A stretch of DNA of 64,000 bases from Dama dama (GCF_033118175.1 NC_083701.1:73346001-73410000), one strand, 5' to 3'; counted from the stretch's first letter, positions 38,530 through 52,085 are shown. The notes: generated from the sequence alone by a model not told the origin. Program-made: numbers and translations.

Positions 38530-39233
38530 ATCTTTCAGTTGCTAAGTCATGTCCAACTCTTTGAGACTCCATGACTGCAGCATGCTAGGCATCTCTATCC
38601 TTCACCATGTCCCAAAGTTTGCTCAAATTCATGTCCATTGAGTTGGTGTTGCCATCCAACCATCTGATCCTCTGTCACCCCCTTCTCCTTTTTCTTTCAC
38701 TCTTTCCCAGCATGAGGGTCTTTTCCACTGAGTTGGCTCTTTGTATCAGTTAGCCAGAGTATTGGAGCTTCAGCTTCAGCATCAATCCTTCCAATAAATA
38801 TTCAGGGTTGATTTATTTTAGGATTGGCTTGTTTGATGTAGGATGTAGTTCAAGTGCTCTCAAGAGTCTTCTCCAACACCACAATTCAAAAGCATCAATT
38901 CTTTGGTGCTCAGCCTTTTTCACTGTCCAATTCTCACATCTACATGTGACTACTGGAAAAACTATAGCTCTAACTATATGAAACTTTGTCAGCAAATTGA
39001 CGTCTTTTCTTTTTAGTACACTGTCTAGGTTTACCATAGCTTTCCTTCCAAGGAGCAAGCATCTTTTAATTGTATGGCTGAGAGTCACCATCTGCAGTGC
39101 TTTTGGAGACCAAGAACATAAAATCTGTCACTGTTTTCACATTTTCCTCTTCTATTTGCCATGAAGTAATGGGGCTAGATGCCATGATGTTAGCTTTCAT
39201 GAATGTTGAGTTTTAAGCCTGTTTTTTGCTCTC
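38530..39233 (-). mobile_element. BovB LINE 3' part, older copy
   Basis: Reverse, about 700 nt, more diverged than the copies at 33273 or 45152. The RT C-terminal region is readable only in pieces. Confidence 0.9.
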
Positions 39234-39289
39234 AAGACTAGAAAAATGACCTGCTACTTTCTCACTCCCAAACCTTCCAAATTAGAATA

Positions 39290-39754
39290 TTATATTCTTT
39301 GTATTGAAATATAGTTGAAAAATGATATTATATTATTTTCAAGTATACTACACAGAGATTTGACATTTTCAAAAGATATGAAATGATAACCACCATAAGT
39401 CTGGTAACCATCTGTTCCCAAATAAAGTCATTAAATATTACTGATATTTATTAATGTGTATGTTACATCTTATGTGTTATTTATTTTATAACTAGAATTT
39501 TGTACCTCTTAATCCCTTTTATCAGTGTTACTCACCCCCACCTTCTCTCCTCCGGCAACCATCCATTTGTTATCTCTATGGGCCAGTTACACTTTTGTTT
39601 TATTTTTTTGTTTTCAGACTCCACATATAATTGAGATCATACATTATTTGTCTTTTACTAGCTGATTTATCTCACTAAAACTTAACTTTCTAGATCCATA
39701 AATGTTGTAAAAATGTTAATATTTCACTTATTGTTATGGCTGAAAAATATTATA

Positions 39755-39789
<35 letters not shown>

Positions 39790-40192
39790 ATCTCCTTTAT
39801 CCATTTGTCTGTCGTGTACACTTAGGTTGCTTCAATATCTTGGCTACTGTAAATAGTGCTACAATATACATTGGGGTGCATAAACATTTTCCAATTAGTG
39901 TTTTATATTTGGGGGCAAATACCCAGAAGTGGAGTCACTGGATGATACCTTAGTTCTATTTTTAATTTTTTGAGAAACCTCCATACTGTTTCCCTTAGTG
40001 ACTGCACCAATCTACACTTTCACCAACAGTCTCAAGGGTTCCCTTTCTCCACATCCTCACCAACACTTGTGACTTTTTAGTAGCCATTCTGATGTGTGCG
40101 AGGTGAGATCTCATTGTGAGTTTGATTGGAGTTCACTGATGATTACTAACCTTGAGCAAATTTTCATGTCTTTTGGCCATCTCCATGTCTTC
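39290..40192 (-). mobile_element. L1, 3' part (left of BovB)
   Basis: Reverse L1 UTR and ORF2 end: CAAATACCCAGAAGTGGAGTC, CCACATCCTCACCAACACTTG, GGCCATCTCCATGTCTTC. It continues without loss at 41541. Confidence 0.8.
39756..39787 (+). repeat. (CA)16 microsatellite
   Basis: Pure CA run inside the L1 3' UTR. Confidence 0.96.
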
Positions 40193-41532
40193 CTTTTTCC
40201 TTTTCATACTCTTCATGGGGTTCTCAAGGCAAGACTACTGGCGTGGTTTGCCATTCCCTTCTCCAGTGGACCACATTTTGTCAGAACTCTCCACCATGAC
40301 CCGTCCATATTGGGTGGCCCTACACAGCTTGGCTCATAGTTTCATTGAGTTAGAAAAGGCTGTGATCCATGTGATCAGTTTGGTGAGTTTTCTGATTGTG
40401 GTTTTCATTCTGTTTGCCCTCTGATGGATGAGGATAAGAGGCTGTGGAAGCTTCCTGATGGGACAGACTGACTGTGGGGGAATCTGGGTCTTGTTCTGAT
40501 GGGTGGGGCCATGCTCAGCAAATCTTTAATCCAATTTTCTGTTGATGGGGGGAGCTGTGTTCCCTCCCTGTTGTTTGGCTTGAGGCCAAATTATGGTAGG
40601 GGTAATGGCGATAATGGAGACCTCCTTCAGAATGACTTATGCCTACATTGTGAGATTCAGTGTCCCTGACGCTTTAGCAGGCCATTGTTGACCCACGCCT
40701 CTGCCAGAGACTCCCAGGCACACACAGGCAAGCCTGGGTCAGTCTCTTGTGGGAACGCTGCTCTTTTCTCCTGGCTCCCAGTGCACACAAGGTTTTGTTT
40801 GTGCCCTCCAAGAGTCTGTTTCCCCAGTCCTGCAGAAGTTCCATAAAAAATCCCACTGGCCAAAGTCAAATTCCCTGGAGGTTCTCAGTGCCTTTGCCAG
40901 ATCCCCAGGTTGGGAAATCTGTTGTGGATCCTAGAACTTTCTTAACAGTGTGAGAATTTCTTTGGTAGTATAATTGTTCTGCAGTTTGTGGGAGTCTGTT
41001 CAGCAAATCTATGGTGGAGCTAATGGCGAGCTCCTCCAAGAGGGCTCATGCCACATGCTGGCATGTCCCAGGTCTGCTGCAACCAGAGTCCCTGTCCCCG
41101 CGGCAGGCCCCTGCTGACCTGTGCCTCTGCTGGAGACGCTCAAACACTAAAAGGCAGCTCGGGCTCAGTCTGTGTGGGGCCTCTGGGTCCTGGTGTGCAC
41201 AGTTTTGTTTGAGCCTTCTGTGTGTCTCTGGTGGGTATGGGGTTTGATTCTAAATGCAGTCTCTCCCCTCCTTCTGTCTTGCTGAGGCTTCTCCTTTGCT
41301 CTTGGATGTGGGGTATCTTTTCTCGGTGGCATCCAACATTCTCCTGTCAATAGTCAGTCAGTAACAAGTTGCAATTTTGAAGTTCTCTCAGAAGAGGATG
41401 AGCACATCCTTCTATTCTGCCATCACAAGCTCTGGGAGTTGATGATGGACAGGGAAGCCTGGCATGCTGCAGACTATTTGCATGGGGTTGCAAATAGTTG
41501 GATGCAACTGAGCAACTGAACTGAACTGACTG
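40193..41532. mobile_element. Rearranged BovB: inverted 5' part joined to forward 3' tip
   Basis: About 40193-41403 is the BovB 5' UTR and ORF start in reverse (TTGCCATTCCCTTCTCCAGT, CTTGCTGAGGCTTCTCC). About 41420-41532 is the BovB 3' tip in forward orientation (GGGAGTTGATGATGGACAG to GAACTGAACTGAC). ATGTCTTC flanks the whole at 40185-40192 and 41533-41540, and the host L1 joins cleanly across it. The layout is that of twin priming. Confidence 0.82.
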
Positions 41533-41540
41533 ATGTCTTC

Positions 41541-44500
41541 TTTGGAAAAATCTCTATTCAGATCCTATACCTAATTTTAAGCAGGTTTTTTTTTTTTTTA
41601 ATATTGAGTTCTCTAAGTTCATTTTACAGTTTGGATATTAATCTCTTATTGGAGATATTGTTTGCAAATATATTCTCTCATTCAGTAAGCTGAATTTTTA
41701 TTTCATTACTAGTTTCCTTTGCTATTCAAAAGCTTTATAGTTTAATGTAGTTGCATCTGTTTATTTTTGCTTTTGTTTTCCTTGCCTGAGGAGACAGATC
41801 CAAAAAATATTGCTAATACCAACATCAAAGGACATAACATGTATGGAGTTTTGTGGTCTCAGGCCTTACATTTAATTCTTTAATACATTACTAGTTTATT
41901 TGTGTATATGGTATGAGAAAATAATCCAGGTTGATTCTTTTGCATGTAGCTATCCAGTTTTCCCAATAGCATTTATCAAAGAGGCTGTCTCCCTTCTCTG
42001 TATATTCTTGTTTCTGTCATCATACTTAATTGACCATGTAAATGTGGGTTTATTTCTGTGGTCTTTATTTTGTTCCATTGATCTATGTGTCTGTTTTTGG
42101 CCAGTACCATACTGTTTTTATTGCATTAGCTTTGCAATAAAGTTTGAAATCAGGGAACATGATAAATTCACATTTTTCTTCTCCAGGATTATTTTAACTT
42201 TTCAACATCATTTGCGTTTCCATACAAACTTCAGAATTATTTCTTCTAGTTCTATAAAAAAATGATGTTGATATTTTGAGAACAAAATTTTTGCCTCCAT
42301 TAGATGTTTTTTATGGCTTTTTTCTGGATGCAATTGTAAATGAAATTGTTTTTTTAATTTTTATTTCTGGTAATTCATTATTAGCAAATAGAAATGCAAC
42401 AGATTTTTATATTAATTATGTATCCTTCATGTTTACTGAATTTATTAGTTCTAATACTTTTTTGCTAGTGTCAAAGATTTTCTACGTATACTAACAGGTC
42501 ATTTTCAAACAGTGACAGGTTTACTTCTTCCTGTCAAATTTGAAGGCTTTTGATTTTTTTTTTTTTTTTTTTTGGTCTAATTGCTGTGACGAGGACTTCC
42601 AAAACTATGTTGGATGAGAGTGGCAAGAGTACACTTATCTTGTTCCTGAAATTTTAGTAAAAAGGCTTTCAGCTTTCCACAACTGAGTATGATGTTGACA
42701 GTGGATTTGCCACATATAGGCTTTGCCATGTTGAGATGTTCCTTCTTTACCCACTTTGCTGAGAGTTTTGCCATAAATGAATATTGAATTTTGTCAAAAG
42801 CTTTTTCTGCATATATCTAAATGATCATGCTATTTGTTCTTCAATTTGTTAACATGGTCAATTTGCAGATACTGAATCATTCTTGCATCCCTGGAATAAA
42901 TTCCTTTTGATCATGGTATGTGATCCTTTTAATGTATTATTGAATTTAGTTTGCTGATACTTTGTTGAGAATCTTTGCATTAATGTTTATTAAGGATATA
43001 AGTCTGTAATCTTTTTTTGATGCTTTTGTCTGGTCTTTGTAACAGAATAATGCTGATCTCATTGAACGAGTCTCATTCCTTCTTGTTCAATTTTTTTGAA
43101 TAGTTGGAAAGGGTAAGTGACAGTTTTCTTTAAACAACTGGTAAAATTCACCTTTGAAACCATCTTGTCCTGGACTTTTGTTTGTTGGGAGTTTTTTTTA
43201 ATTATTATTAGTAGTAGTATTGATTCTCTTTCATTATTGATAATTGGTCTGTTCATAGTATCTATTTCTCCTTGATTCAGTATTTGAAGATTGTACATTT
43301 CTAGGAATTTATCCATTTCATCCATATTGTCCATTTTACTGGTGTATAATTTTTCATGGTAGACTCATAATTCTTTGTATTTCAGTGTCAGAGACAACTT
43401 CTTTCATTTTTTGTTTTATTTATTTGGGTTCTTTCTCTTTATATCTTGATGAGTCTGATTAAAGATTTGTCAATTTTGTGTATCTTTTCAAAGAAATAGC
43501 TCTTAGTTTCATTGATCTCTTGTATTGGTTTTTCCTTGGGGCGGGGGAGATACTCCCCTATTTCATTTATTTCAGCTCTGATCTTTATTATTTCCTTCCT
43601 TCTAACTTTGAGATGTGTTTGTTTGTTTTCTAGTTTTTAGGTTTGGGGATAGAGTGTTTGAGATTTTTCTTGCTTTTTGAGGTAGGTCTGTATTATTATC
43701 CACTTCTCTCTTAGAACTGTTTCTGCCATCTCTCACTGATTTTGAAATGTTGTGTTTCCACTTCCATTTGTCTTCAGGTTTTTTTTTTTAAATTTTGATA
43801 TTTTTAGTGACCCATTGGTTGTTTAGTAGCATATTTTTTTGGATACACATGTTTGTGTGTTCTGTATTTTTTAAAAATTGTAGTTGAAAACAATTATAGT
43901 TGATTTCTAGCCTCATACTGTTGCAGTCACCAGAGACATATGCCCTAGGGCTGCCCCTATATAATCTGTGAGCCCTCCTCTGTTGAGGTAGGCCTGACTT
44001 CTGTGGGCATGCTGGTAAGCAAGGCTCTTCCCAGCCCATTTGACTGCAAGGGCCCGCCTCATGCAGTGACTGTGGCCCAGTGGTGGGTGAGGCTGGGTCC
44101 CAAATGCCTGGCCCCAAGACTGAGGTCCAAGGGGCCACAACACTGGTGCCAGCCTACCAGTGGTCACAGCAAGATCCCGTCATGGCTGGCTGTATAGCAT
44201 AAGGGCAGTGGAGCTGGTGTCAGCCCACCGGTAGGTAGGTGGGTAAGCCTTCAGTTCTAGTAGGCTAGAGAGAGGGATCCTAAATGGCACTTTCCAGCAC
44301 CAGTGTCCACACAGTGGAACAAGCCCCCAGAATGGCTGCAGCCAGCATCTCCAACCCTACAGGGAGTCCCAGTTGCCTCCTGCCTCTTCAGGAGGCTTTT
44401 CAAGATGAGCAAGGGGCCCTGATCCAGGCTCCTCTAAAACTATTGCCTCTGTGCTAATACTTATTAGTGTGAGATTTGACATACACCCTTTTGGAACAAA

Positions 44501-44775
44501 GACTTTGTTTCCATAGTCTCTGGCTCCCCCAACATACGCCCCACTGATTTTCAAAGCTAGACACTCTAGGGGCTCGTCTCCCCAATACAAGACCACCAGT
44601 CTAAGGAGCCCAATTTGGGACTGAGATCCCTCACTTCTAGGGGAGGACCCCTGTTATTGTGGGTCACAGACTGAGGGATGGGGGTCCTGACCTATCACAT
44701 CTCCATTTCTCTTGCGCATCTTCTTGTGGTTCCTTCTTTATTAAGAAGAATCTCGCAGAGTTTGCAAAAGCCAAA
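41541..44775 (-). mobile_element. L1 ORF2 and 5' UTR (right of BovB)
   Basis: Reverse ORF2 text runs to about 43880 (GTTCCATTGATCTATGTGTC, GTCCTGGACTTTTGTTTGTT). It is followed by G+C-richer text to 44775 that resembles the L1 5' UTR (CTCACTTCTAGGGGAGG, TCTTGTGGTTCCTTCTTTAT). ORF1 appears to be missing between them. Frames are all broken. Confidence 0.72.
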
Positions 44776-45151
44776 AATTATTCAAAAAGATTTTATTATA
44801 GGAAATAAATACTACATTTAAATGAATTTAGCAATTAATGAATGGAAATCTAAAGTATTATTTAGAGAACAAACGAAGATTCTAAGTACTTATTTTACAA
44901 AATACTTAAGACAATTGAGGAGAATAATGACAAAATCTGATTACATTACATTTTTCCCCAGTCAATTTTGATAAAAATTACCAATGAAATGTTACTTCCT
45001 AAATATAGAGAGTCCTCCCTTAGTCTAGTCCCCATCTTGCTTTGGGTATAGAACTGCCTTCCTTTTTCAAACTCTCAGCTTCCCCAACTTTTGTAACATT
45101 TTTCTTTCAGTTCTCACTCTCTGTTACTTCTCAGTTCCTTTGCTTATGCTG

Positions 45152-45571
45152 TTCCTTCAGTTCAGTTCAGTCGCTCAGTCGTGTCCGACTCTTTGTGACC
45201 CCATGAACCTACAGCACGCCAGGCCTCCCTGTCCATCACCAACTCCCGGAGTTTACTCAAACTCATGTCCATCAAGTCGGTGATGCCATCCAACCATCTC
45301 ATCCTCTGTCGTCCCCTTCTCCTCCCGCCCCCAGTCCCTCCCAGCATCAGGGTCTTTTCCAATGAGTCAACTCTTCACATGAGGTGGCCAAAGTATTGGA
45401 GTTTCAGCTTCAGCATCAGTCCTTCCAATGAACACCCAGGACTGATCTCCTTTAGGATGGACTGGTTGGATCTCCTTGCAGTCCAAGGAGCTCTCAAGAA
45501 TCTTCTCCAATACCACAGTTCAAAAGCATCAATTCTTCTGCGCTCAGCTTTCTTCACAGTCCAACTCTCCT
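45152..45571 (-). mobile_element. BovB LINE 3' part, young-looking
   Basis: Reverse copy from the TCAGTTCAGTTCAGTCGCTC tip to the WTVKKAERRRIDAFELW-coding part; close to consensus as remembered. Confidence 0.95.
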
Positions 45572-45861
45572 TAAATGTCAGCAAATTCCAAGGCTGTGAC
45601 CTCCCAGTCTTATGTTGTTCTATATAATTTGCACCATTTCCTCTAGACAGGGGATTCTCCGTTCAGCCTCCAACTGACTTCCAGATCCAAATTTTCAACT
45701 GCCTAAAATATTGACTGTATTTTAAAAGATCTTGATTATGCATTCACACCTCAAGTTTACCATGATAAATCTAATATATTTCAATTTATCTTGCAACTTT
45801 TTATATCTCCATCTGAGTTGTCCATGTGGTATCACAATTATCTACTTTACTAATTCTATTA

Positions 45862-46310
45862 GCTTCCTAGGGCTGCCATAACAAATCTCCACAAACTGAG
45901 GGTGTTATAGCAATAGGAATTTACTCTCTCAGTTCTGCATACTAGAAGTCTGAAATCACGTTATTGGCAAGGTTGGCCCTTCCGGAAATTCTGAGGGAGA
46001 ATCTGTTCCATGGTTTTCTCCTAGTTTCTGGTCACTGCCAGCAATCCTTGGTGTTTCTTGGATTGTAGACCCATCATACCAGCCTCTGCCTCTATGGTCA
46101 CATGTCTTTCTCTGTGTGTTTCTTCCATGTTTTCACTTGGCCTTCTTATAGGAAGGACTCCAGTCATTAGATTACGAGCCCACTCTACTCCAGTGTGACC
46201 TCATCATAAACAGTTACATCTGTAAAGACTCTGTTTCCAAGTACAGTCACATTCTGAGGCTCTGGATGGACATGAATTTTGGCAGAACACTATCAATGTC
46301 TTACATTCAC
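45862..46310 (-). repeat. Old MaLR/ERVL-type LTR-like repeat
   Basis: ATTAGCTTCCTAGGGCTGCC, CTCAGTTCTGCATACTAG and AAAGACTCTGTTTCCAAGTA are familiar from a common mammalian LTR-like repeat. The exact family is uncertain. Confidence 0.6.
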
Positions 46311-47188
46311 CAAATTTGACATTTCCTACTGTTACACTAATCCACAGATTTTAACTCAACTTTCTTCCCTCTTCAAATCATACTTTTTCCTCATCACAAT
46401 TAATTACCATCTTTCTTTTTACAATAACTTTCTAAAACACAGCTAATAATGTTCCTCTTCTGTTTAGAATTCTGTTATGGTTCTTCAGTGGTCTCAATTG
46501 ACCTTTCAAGCTAAATTACAGGTGATTGGAGATCCTATATTAAAATGTTTGAGCCTTTATTGTCCTCAACAAGGCAGCAACTAACACATTTTTCCTCAGG
46601 CCTTTGAGTATCTTCCCTCTACATCATTAAAGTATCATTCCTCCTCCTCTGTAGACTCATCCTTGACTACTATCTAGTCATTTTGCCATCCATTTGTGTT
46701 ACGTTAAAGCTACAATCTTAAACTAGAGACCATGTATCACAGGGTGCACATGAAAACTTGCCTAGAGCCCTATATACACCAATTGTTTTTAAAGAATCAA
46801 GTTCAAAATCTACAATTTACACACATACTCTTTCGTAAAACTGGTATTCCTAAGTCGCCTGCCAATGAGTTTTTCTTTCCTACCTTCCTCTCACGTTGGC
46901 TTTTTTCTCAGTTGCCAAAGAAAAGCCTACTTCTAACCCACCCCAACACTTCTATGACACGTTGTCCTGGAGTGCAAAAGTTTTTGCAATCCCAAACACA
47001 GGGACAATTGTTAATTATGTAATTTTCTTGCCTCTATCTGATTGAATTTAGGAAGTAAGGAATAGTGTTATAATTCTCTTATTTGCTATCAACTGGTTTT
47101 AGAAGTGAGTTTCCTCTGAATTCTTATCAAAGAGAGAAATAAACTGTATTTTAACAATAACTAATTCTTTATTCCTCCATAAGCATGT
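46311..47188. other. Unassigned; possible L2 in 46440-46680
   Basis: TTCTTCAGTGGTCTCAATTG and CAGGCCTTTGAGTATCTTCC recall a decayed forward L2. The remainder is unassigned. Confidence 0.35.
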
Positions 47189-47611
47189 ATTCAGTTCAGT
47201 TTAGTTCAATCACTCAGTCATGTCCGACTCTTTGCAACCCCTTGGACTGTACCACTCCAGGCTTCCCTGCTTACCACCAACTCCCGGAGCTTGCTCAAAC
47301 TCTTGTCCATGAGCCCATGATGCCATCCAACCATCTCATCCTCTGTCATCCCCTTCTCCTCCTGCCTTCAATCTTTCCCAGCATCAGGGTCTTTTCCAAT
47401 GAGTCAGTTCTTCGCACGAGGTGGCCAAAGTATTGGAGTTTCAGCCTCAGCATCAGTCCTTCCAATGAACACCCAGGACTGATCTCCTTTAGGATTGACT
47501 AGTTTGATCTCTTTGCAGTCCAAGGGACTCTCAAGAGTCTTCTCCAACACCACAGTTCAAAAGCATCAATTCCTTGTCACTCAGCTTTCTTCATAGTCCA
47601 ACTCCCACACA
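47189..47611 (-). mobile_element. BovB LINE 3' part
   Basis: Reverse copy of about 420 nt, same span as the one at 45152, starting ATTCAGTTCAGTTTAGTTC. Confidence 0.94.
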
Positions 47612-48369
47612 AAATCTAAACGGCTTATCCGTGTCAATCAGAGATGACCATCAATAAACTTTACTCTGATGTTTGTTTATCAAAATTTATAAAATATATT
47701 TACTGTTTCCTAAATTCTTCACCAAGGAGTTATGAGGAATAATTCTTTTAAAAATATACAATATGAACTAGAATTATCAAATATAACTCAAAAGAACCTG
47801 TGTTGTATAAAGCATATTTCATTGGTTCCCTCATACTCCCATACGATTTTTTATTTTATGGACTATTGTTTCTTCATCTCCATTTTTTCATTCATTTACA
47901 AAATTACCTAAGGAGAAATACATTTATAACTTCTGTATGTACATTGGTGGAGAAGAAGATAGGCAAGGATTACTGTAGAAAAATGCTGGAAAAAACAGAA
48001 AAGGTGGAATAGATTAGCATACTGATGTTCAGCTAACACAAAAAGAAAAATACAGAGTATGTGAAATATAGCTATGGATTAGAAATAGTGACGTGCTTTA
48101 TAATACAATTTTCAACATGCAACTGTGAGATATGTTTGCACAGTACAAACTGGTGCTATTAAGGGCCAATTATATGATCAAATAAGACATGGATAATTCA
48201 GGAAAAGAAAAGCATTCCCTTTAAGTCTTAGTGCTTGAATTAGACATTTTGACAGTTTGAACATCTGACTTTACAGTCAGTAATCCACCAAGCCTCAACC
48301 TTACTTTTTATGGATTTTTTTAGTGCACTGAAGTACATCAAAAAAGGTCAAAGAAAAAGGTTGAAAGTA
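47612..48369. other. No recognisable feature
   Basis: A+T-rich; nothing identified. Confidence 0.45.
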
Positions 48370-48478
48370 GTGGGTTTATTTATTCAACAAACATTTATTA
48401 AAAATATACCTTGTCCTAGATCTTGCAAAATATAAAGAAAACATACAGTTCCTGATCTTGAAAATGTCAGCCTAGGAT
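48370..48478 (-). mobile_element. L2 3' end fragment
   Basis: TTATTTATTCAACAAACATTT and CAGTTCCTGATCTTGAAAATG are the reversed L2 tail. Confidence 0.55.
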
Positions 48479-48879
48479 AATGTCAAATACAAACAGCTTC
48501 AAAAATCCCAGATGCACTAGATCACCAAGACCTTGTTGTAAGAATTGTATTCCTGAATGCTTCCGAGTGTTACAAGCAAGGTCCTATCATACAAAAATCC
48601 TACAAACCCATGAATTGAACACACACACATATACTTATAGACGCAATTCATCTTTTCCATATAACCACTACATACAAGCCTCTCTTTCTGAATTCAAATT
48701 TTTATTAATGTTCTCATAAATCTAGTCTCTTGTAATAGTAATCTTTGTGAATTTAGTCTCTCGCAATAAAAACTTAGAAATTATGCTTGATTCTTTACTT
48801 GGATTTATCCAAAAGACCCAGAAAGTTCAAATTCTTTTATTTCTGCCTCAAAAACACTTCTTTAGTCCATGTTTCCTTC

Positions 48880-49500
48880 ATCAATTCTAACCTAACCTGT
48901 TAGCTTCCTTCCTTGCTTATATGCATTTACACTGCTCCTCTTCAATTCTCCCGCTATTGCTACCTTTCCTTTTCTCATACACCTCATTTGCTTGGCATTC
49001 TCCTTTGGTTCCCATCAGCCTAGAGGTCAGTGTTTAAACCCTTAAGCAGGTTAAACAGGAACCATCATAACCTGAGCCCGCTCCCCTTTTCAGACCTAAC
49101 CACTACCGCTCCTGCCGCCCCCCAACCTGGCCCCCTACATGCACACACTGCCTTCCAGTCACACCAAAACACTTGCTCAACATGTCATATTTATTTCACA
49201 TTTTTTGAACATGTTGTTCTCAAGGCCAGGAGGGGCCTCGTTTCACTTTTCTGTCAAAGACATTCCAGCCCTTCCAGACTTGTGGTGCTCTCTCTGTGGG
49301 GTCACTCTGATCCCCAGGCCAAGTTCAGTGTGAGCATAGCATTCTGTATGTATTTTTATCGCTCATAATTAGCTATTTATTTACATCCTTGCTTCCCCCA
49401 CTAAACTGTGAACATCCAAAGGGCTAGTCTCTGTTCAACATATCTTTCTATTTCCAGCACGAAAAGTAGAAACTCAATAACTGTTTGACAAATGAACAAG
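48880..49500 (+). mobile_element. L2 LINE 3' half
   Basis: CCCCCACTAAACTGTGAAC, GGGCTAGTCTCTGTTCAACA and AACTCAATAACTGTTTGAC form the L2 3' end; pyrimidine-rich text upstream fits too. Confidence 0.6.
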
Positions 49501-51452
49501 CTTCTAGGCATACTAAGATTTTAAGCAGAAATTTATGCCATGATATAAAGGACAGCAAGTTTTCATCAGAAAATAAAAATGCTTTCTTGGTTTTGTGGAC
49601 TGAATGCCCTCCTATTTCTGTATTGCGTACGATGTATCAGGTTTTCTTCCATCTGCTCCATCTGCTCCATCCTTGAGTGGTTTATAAAGGTCTTAATGGG
49701 ACACAGACACACCTGAAGAATCTTGATGCTGAAGCAGGACTTTAGACATTTGAAAGAGGTGCAAATTATACTATGATAATTGTAAGTGGAGAAAGAAAGA
49801 CACCAATTGACAGGGAATTTGTAAATAGTTAGGTGTGATATATTTGTGGACCTGGTGGAAAATGGAGAGGGGTTCATACTAGAGTCATTTTTAAATAGAA
49901 TGCACAGGCTACCCAGTTCCACTGTGAACCCCATGGGTTCCCATTTGGAAGGGAGATGGAAAAAGCAGACATGGATGTGAGAAGGTGAGAATGGATGGAA
50001 CTTACGTGGGTCTATGTAGACCCAGTGTTAGACTCAGAAGAAGAGTCGAGAGTGAGTTAGAGCTTTGAGGATAAACTCTGAGGAAACATAGATCATTATA
50101 AAATATACTAGTTTATAAAGTAAGTCCACTCCATACAAGCCTTCAAGCTGCACACTTTCAAAGATGCAGACATGTGTTTGCATGTCCAGTAGTGTAAGTT
50201 AGCTCACGTGTCTGACATACATTGGCACATGCGTGCAAACTCCACAAGTGGTTGTACTTTGGGGCAATTTGTTGTACAGTGCTGTATAGAGTAGTAGAGT
50301 ATCTTTATTTCAAGCCCAAGATGTCCAGAAGCAACTGTAAAAGCAGCTGTGATATAGCTGCTACTGCTAAGAAGTGCCAAGCAATAACAATGGAATCAGA
50401 AAATAATTGAGAGAGTAGAGTGAGGCAGAAAGATGGTAGACATCACTTGTTCTTACAACAGGAATTGTTCAACCATCAACATGGTTCTAAAGAAGAAGGA
50501 TGAACTCATGGAGCTTGTGAAGTCTGCTGTGCTGATGACGTCAACAATGAAATCGAAGAAGCAAGGAAGAGTGATGGAGGAGGTGCAGAAACTTCTCTGT
50601 GTCGATGCAGGATCCGCATCAGCGTCGAGTCCCACTCAGCTTACTTGCCTCAAGAGAGAGCTGAGAGCCTTTATGAAGACTTGAAGAAGACACATGGTGA
50701 AGAGTCAGACGGCACGCCTTTTAATACCAGCCATGGCCGATTTCATCAGTCCAAGGCTAGAGCCAACCTTTACAGTGTAAAAGTCAGTGGCAAGGCAACA
50801 AATGCAGATATGGTAGCTGTCTAGAAATTTCCTGAAATGCTTTTTTTGAGAAATTATTGATGAAGTCATGTATTTATCCCAGCAGGGTTTTAATGTGGAT
50901 GAGACAGGACTGTACTAAAGACGATGCAGACTAAAGTTGCATCAGTAAGGAGGAAGAGAGATACCGGGCTATGAAGCAGCAAAAGATAGGCTAACTCTTG
51001 TTTGGTGGTAATGCTTCTGGTGATATGAAGCTGAGGTCTCTCTTAGTCATTCTGAGAATCCAAGAGCCCTTATAAACATAGCCCATGGACTTTCTTCCCA
51101 TTGTGGGGAAGAGTGCTATAACCCCAAAGCCTGAGTTACACAGGCAGTTTTCCAGAACTGGTTTTTTCACCACTTTATCCTGGAGGTAGAGAAATATTGC
51201 TTGGAGAAGGACATCCCATTCAACATTCTTTTGCTGCTTGACAATGCTTGGGTCACCACCACCCCCACCCCACCCCCAATTCATGGACAACTTTCATCCT
51301 AGGATCAAAGTACTACATAGGTCATTCATCCAACCTATGCACCAGGGAACTATAGTGACTTTCAAGAAACATTATTTACATTACACTTTGTCAGGCAGTG
51401 AAGACAAGGAATGAACCAGGAACAACCCTGTGACCACATTGGGAGGACTGTA

Positions 51453-51582
51453 ACACCTGTCTGGTGGCTCAGACAGTAAAGAATGCACATGCAATGCAGG
51501 AGACCTGGGTTTGATCCCTAGGCTGGGAAGATTCCCTGGAGGAGGGCATGGCAACCCACTCCAGGATTCTCATCTACAAGAC
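51453..51582 (+). mobile_element. Bov-tA SINE, 3'-shortened, inside Tigger
   Basis: Head and middle (CTGGTGGCTCAGACAGTAAAG to CCACTCCAGGATTCTCATCT); the tail is missing before transposase text resumes. Confidence 0.9.
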
Positions 51583-51872
51583 CATGAAAGCACTGGTTAT
51601 GCTTGGCACGAGGTTACAGCTGTCACCAAGAATGGTATTTGGGAGAACCTTTGTCTGCAGTTTGTTCACAATTTTCGTGGATTTAAGAGTGCATACGGAG
51701 TCCAAAGAGGTCTTCAGCAACTTAATGACCTTCACTGAAAAGCTGGAGCTAGGTCTGCAAGAGGACGACTTCACTGGACTCCCTGCTGTGCAAACACAAG
51801 AGACTTACTAATGAAGGCCTGAGGGCATTGGAGGCTCAGAGGAAGACCAAAAAGAAACAAGAACAAAAGGAA

Positions 51873-52085
51873 ACAGTCTGTCACTGTTTCCACTGTTTCC
51901 CCATCTATTTGCCATGAAGCGATGGGACCGGATGCCACAATCTTAGTTTTCTGAATGTTGAGCTTTAAGCCAACTTTTTCACTCTCCTCTTTCACTTTCA
52001 TCAAGAGGCTCTTTAGTTCTTCTTTGCTTCCCGCCATAAGGGAGGTGTCATCTGCATATCTGAGGTTATTGGCATTTCTCCCAGG
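51873..52085 (-). mobile_element. Internal BovB fragment inside Tigger
   Basis: Reverse BovB RT segment: on the minus strand it reads YADDTSLMAGSKEELKSLLM and SEKVGLKLNIQKTKIVASG. The usual 3' tip is absent on the left, and the Tigger text resumes on both sides. Confidence 0.9.

Noticed and set aside
50433..50684. Possible domesticated Tigger transposase gene
   Set aside because: Stops and frame changes occur within and around it, and two later insertions split the coding region.
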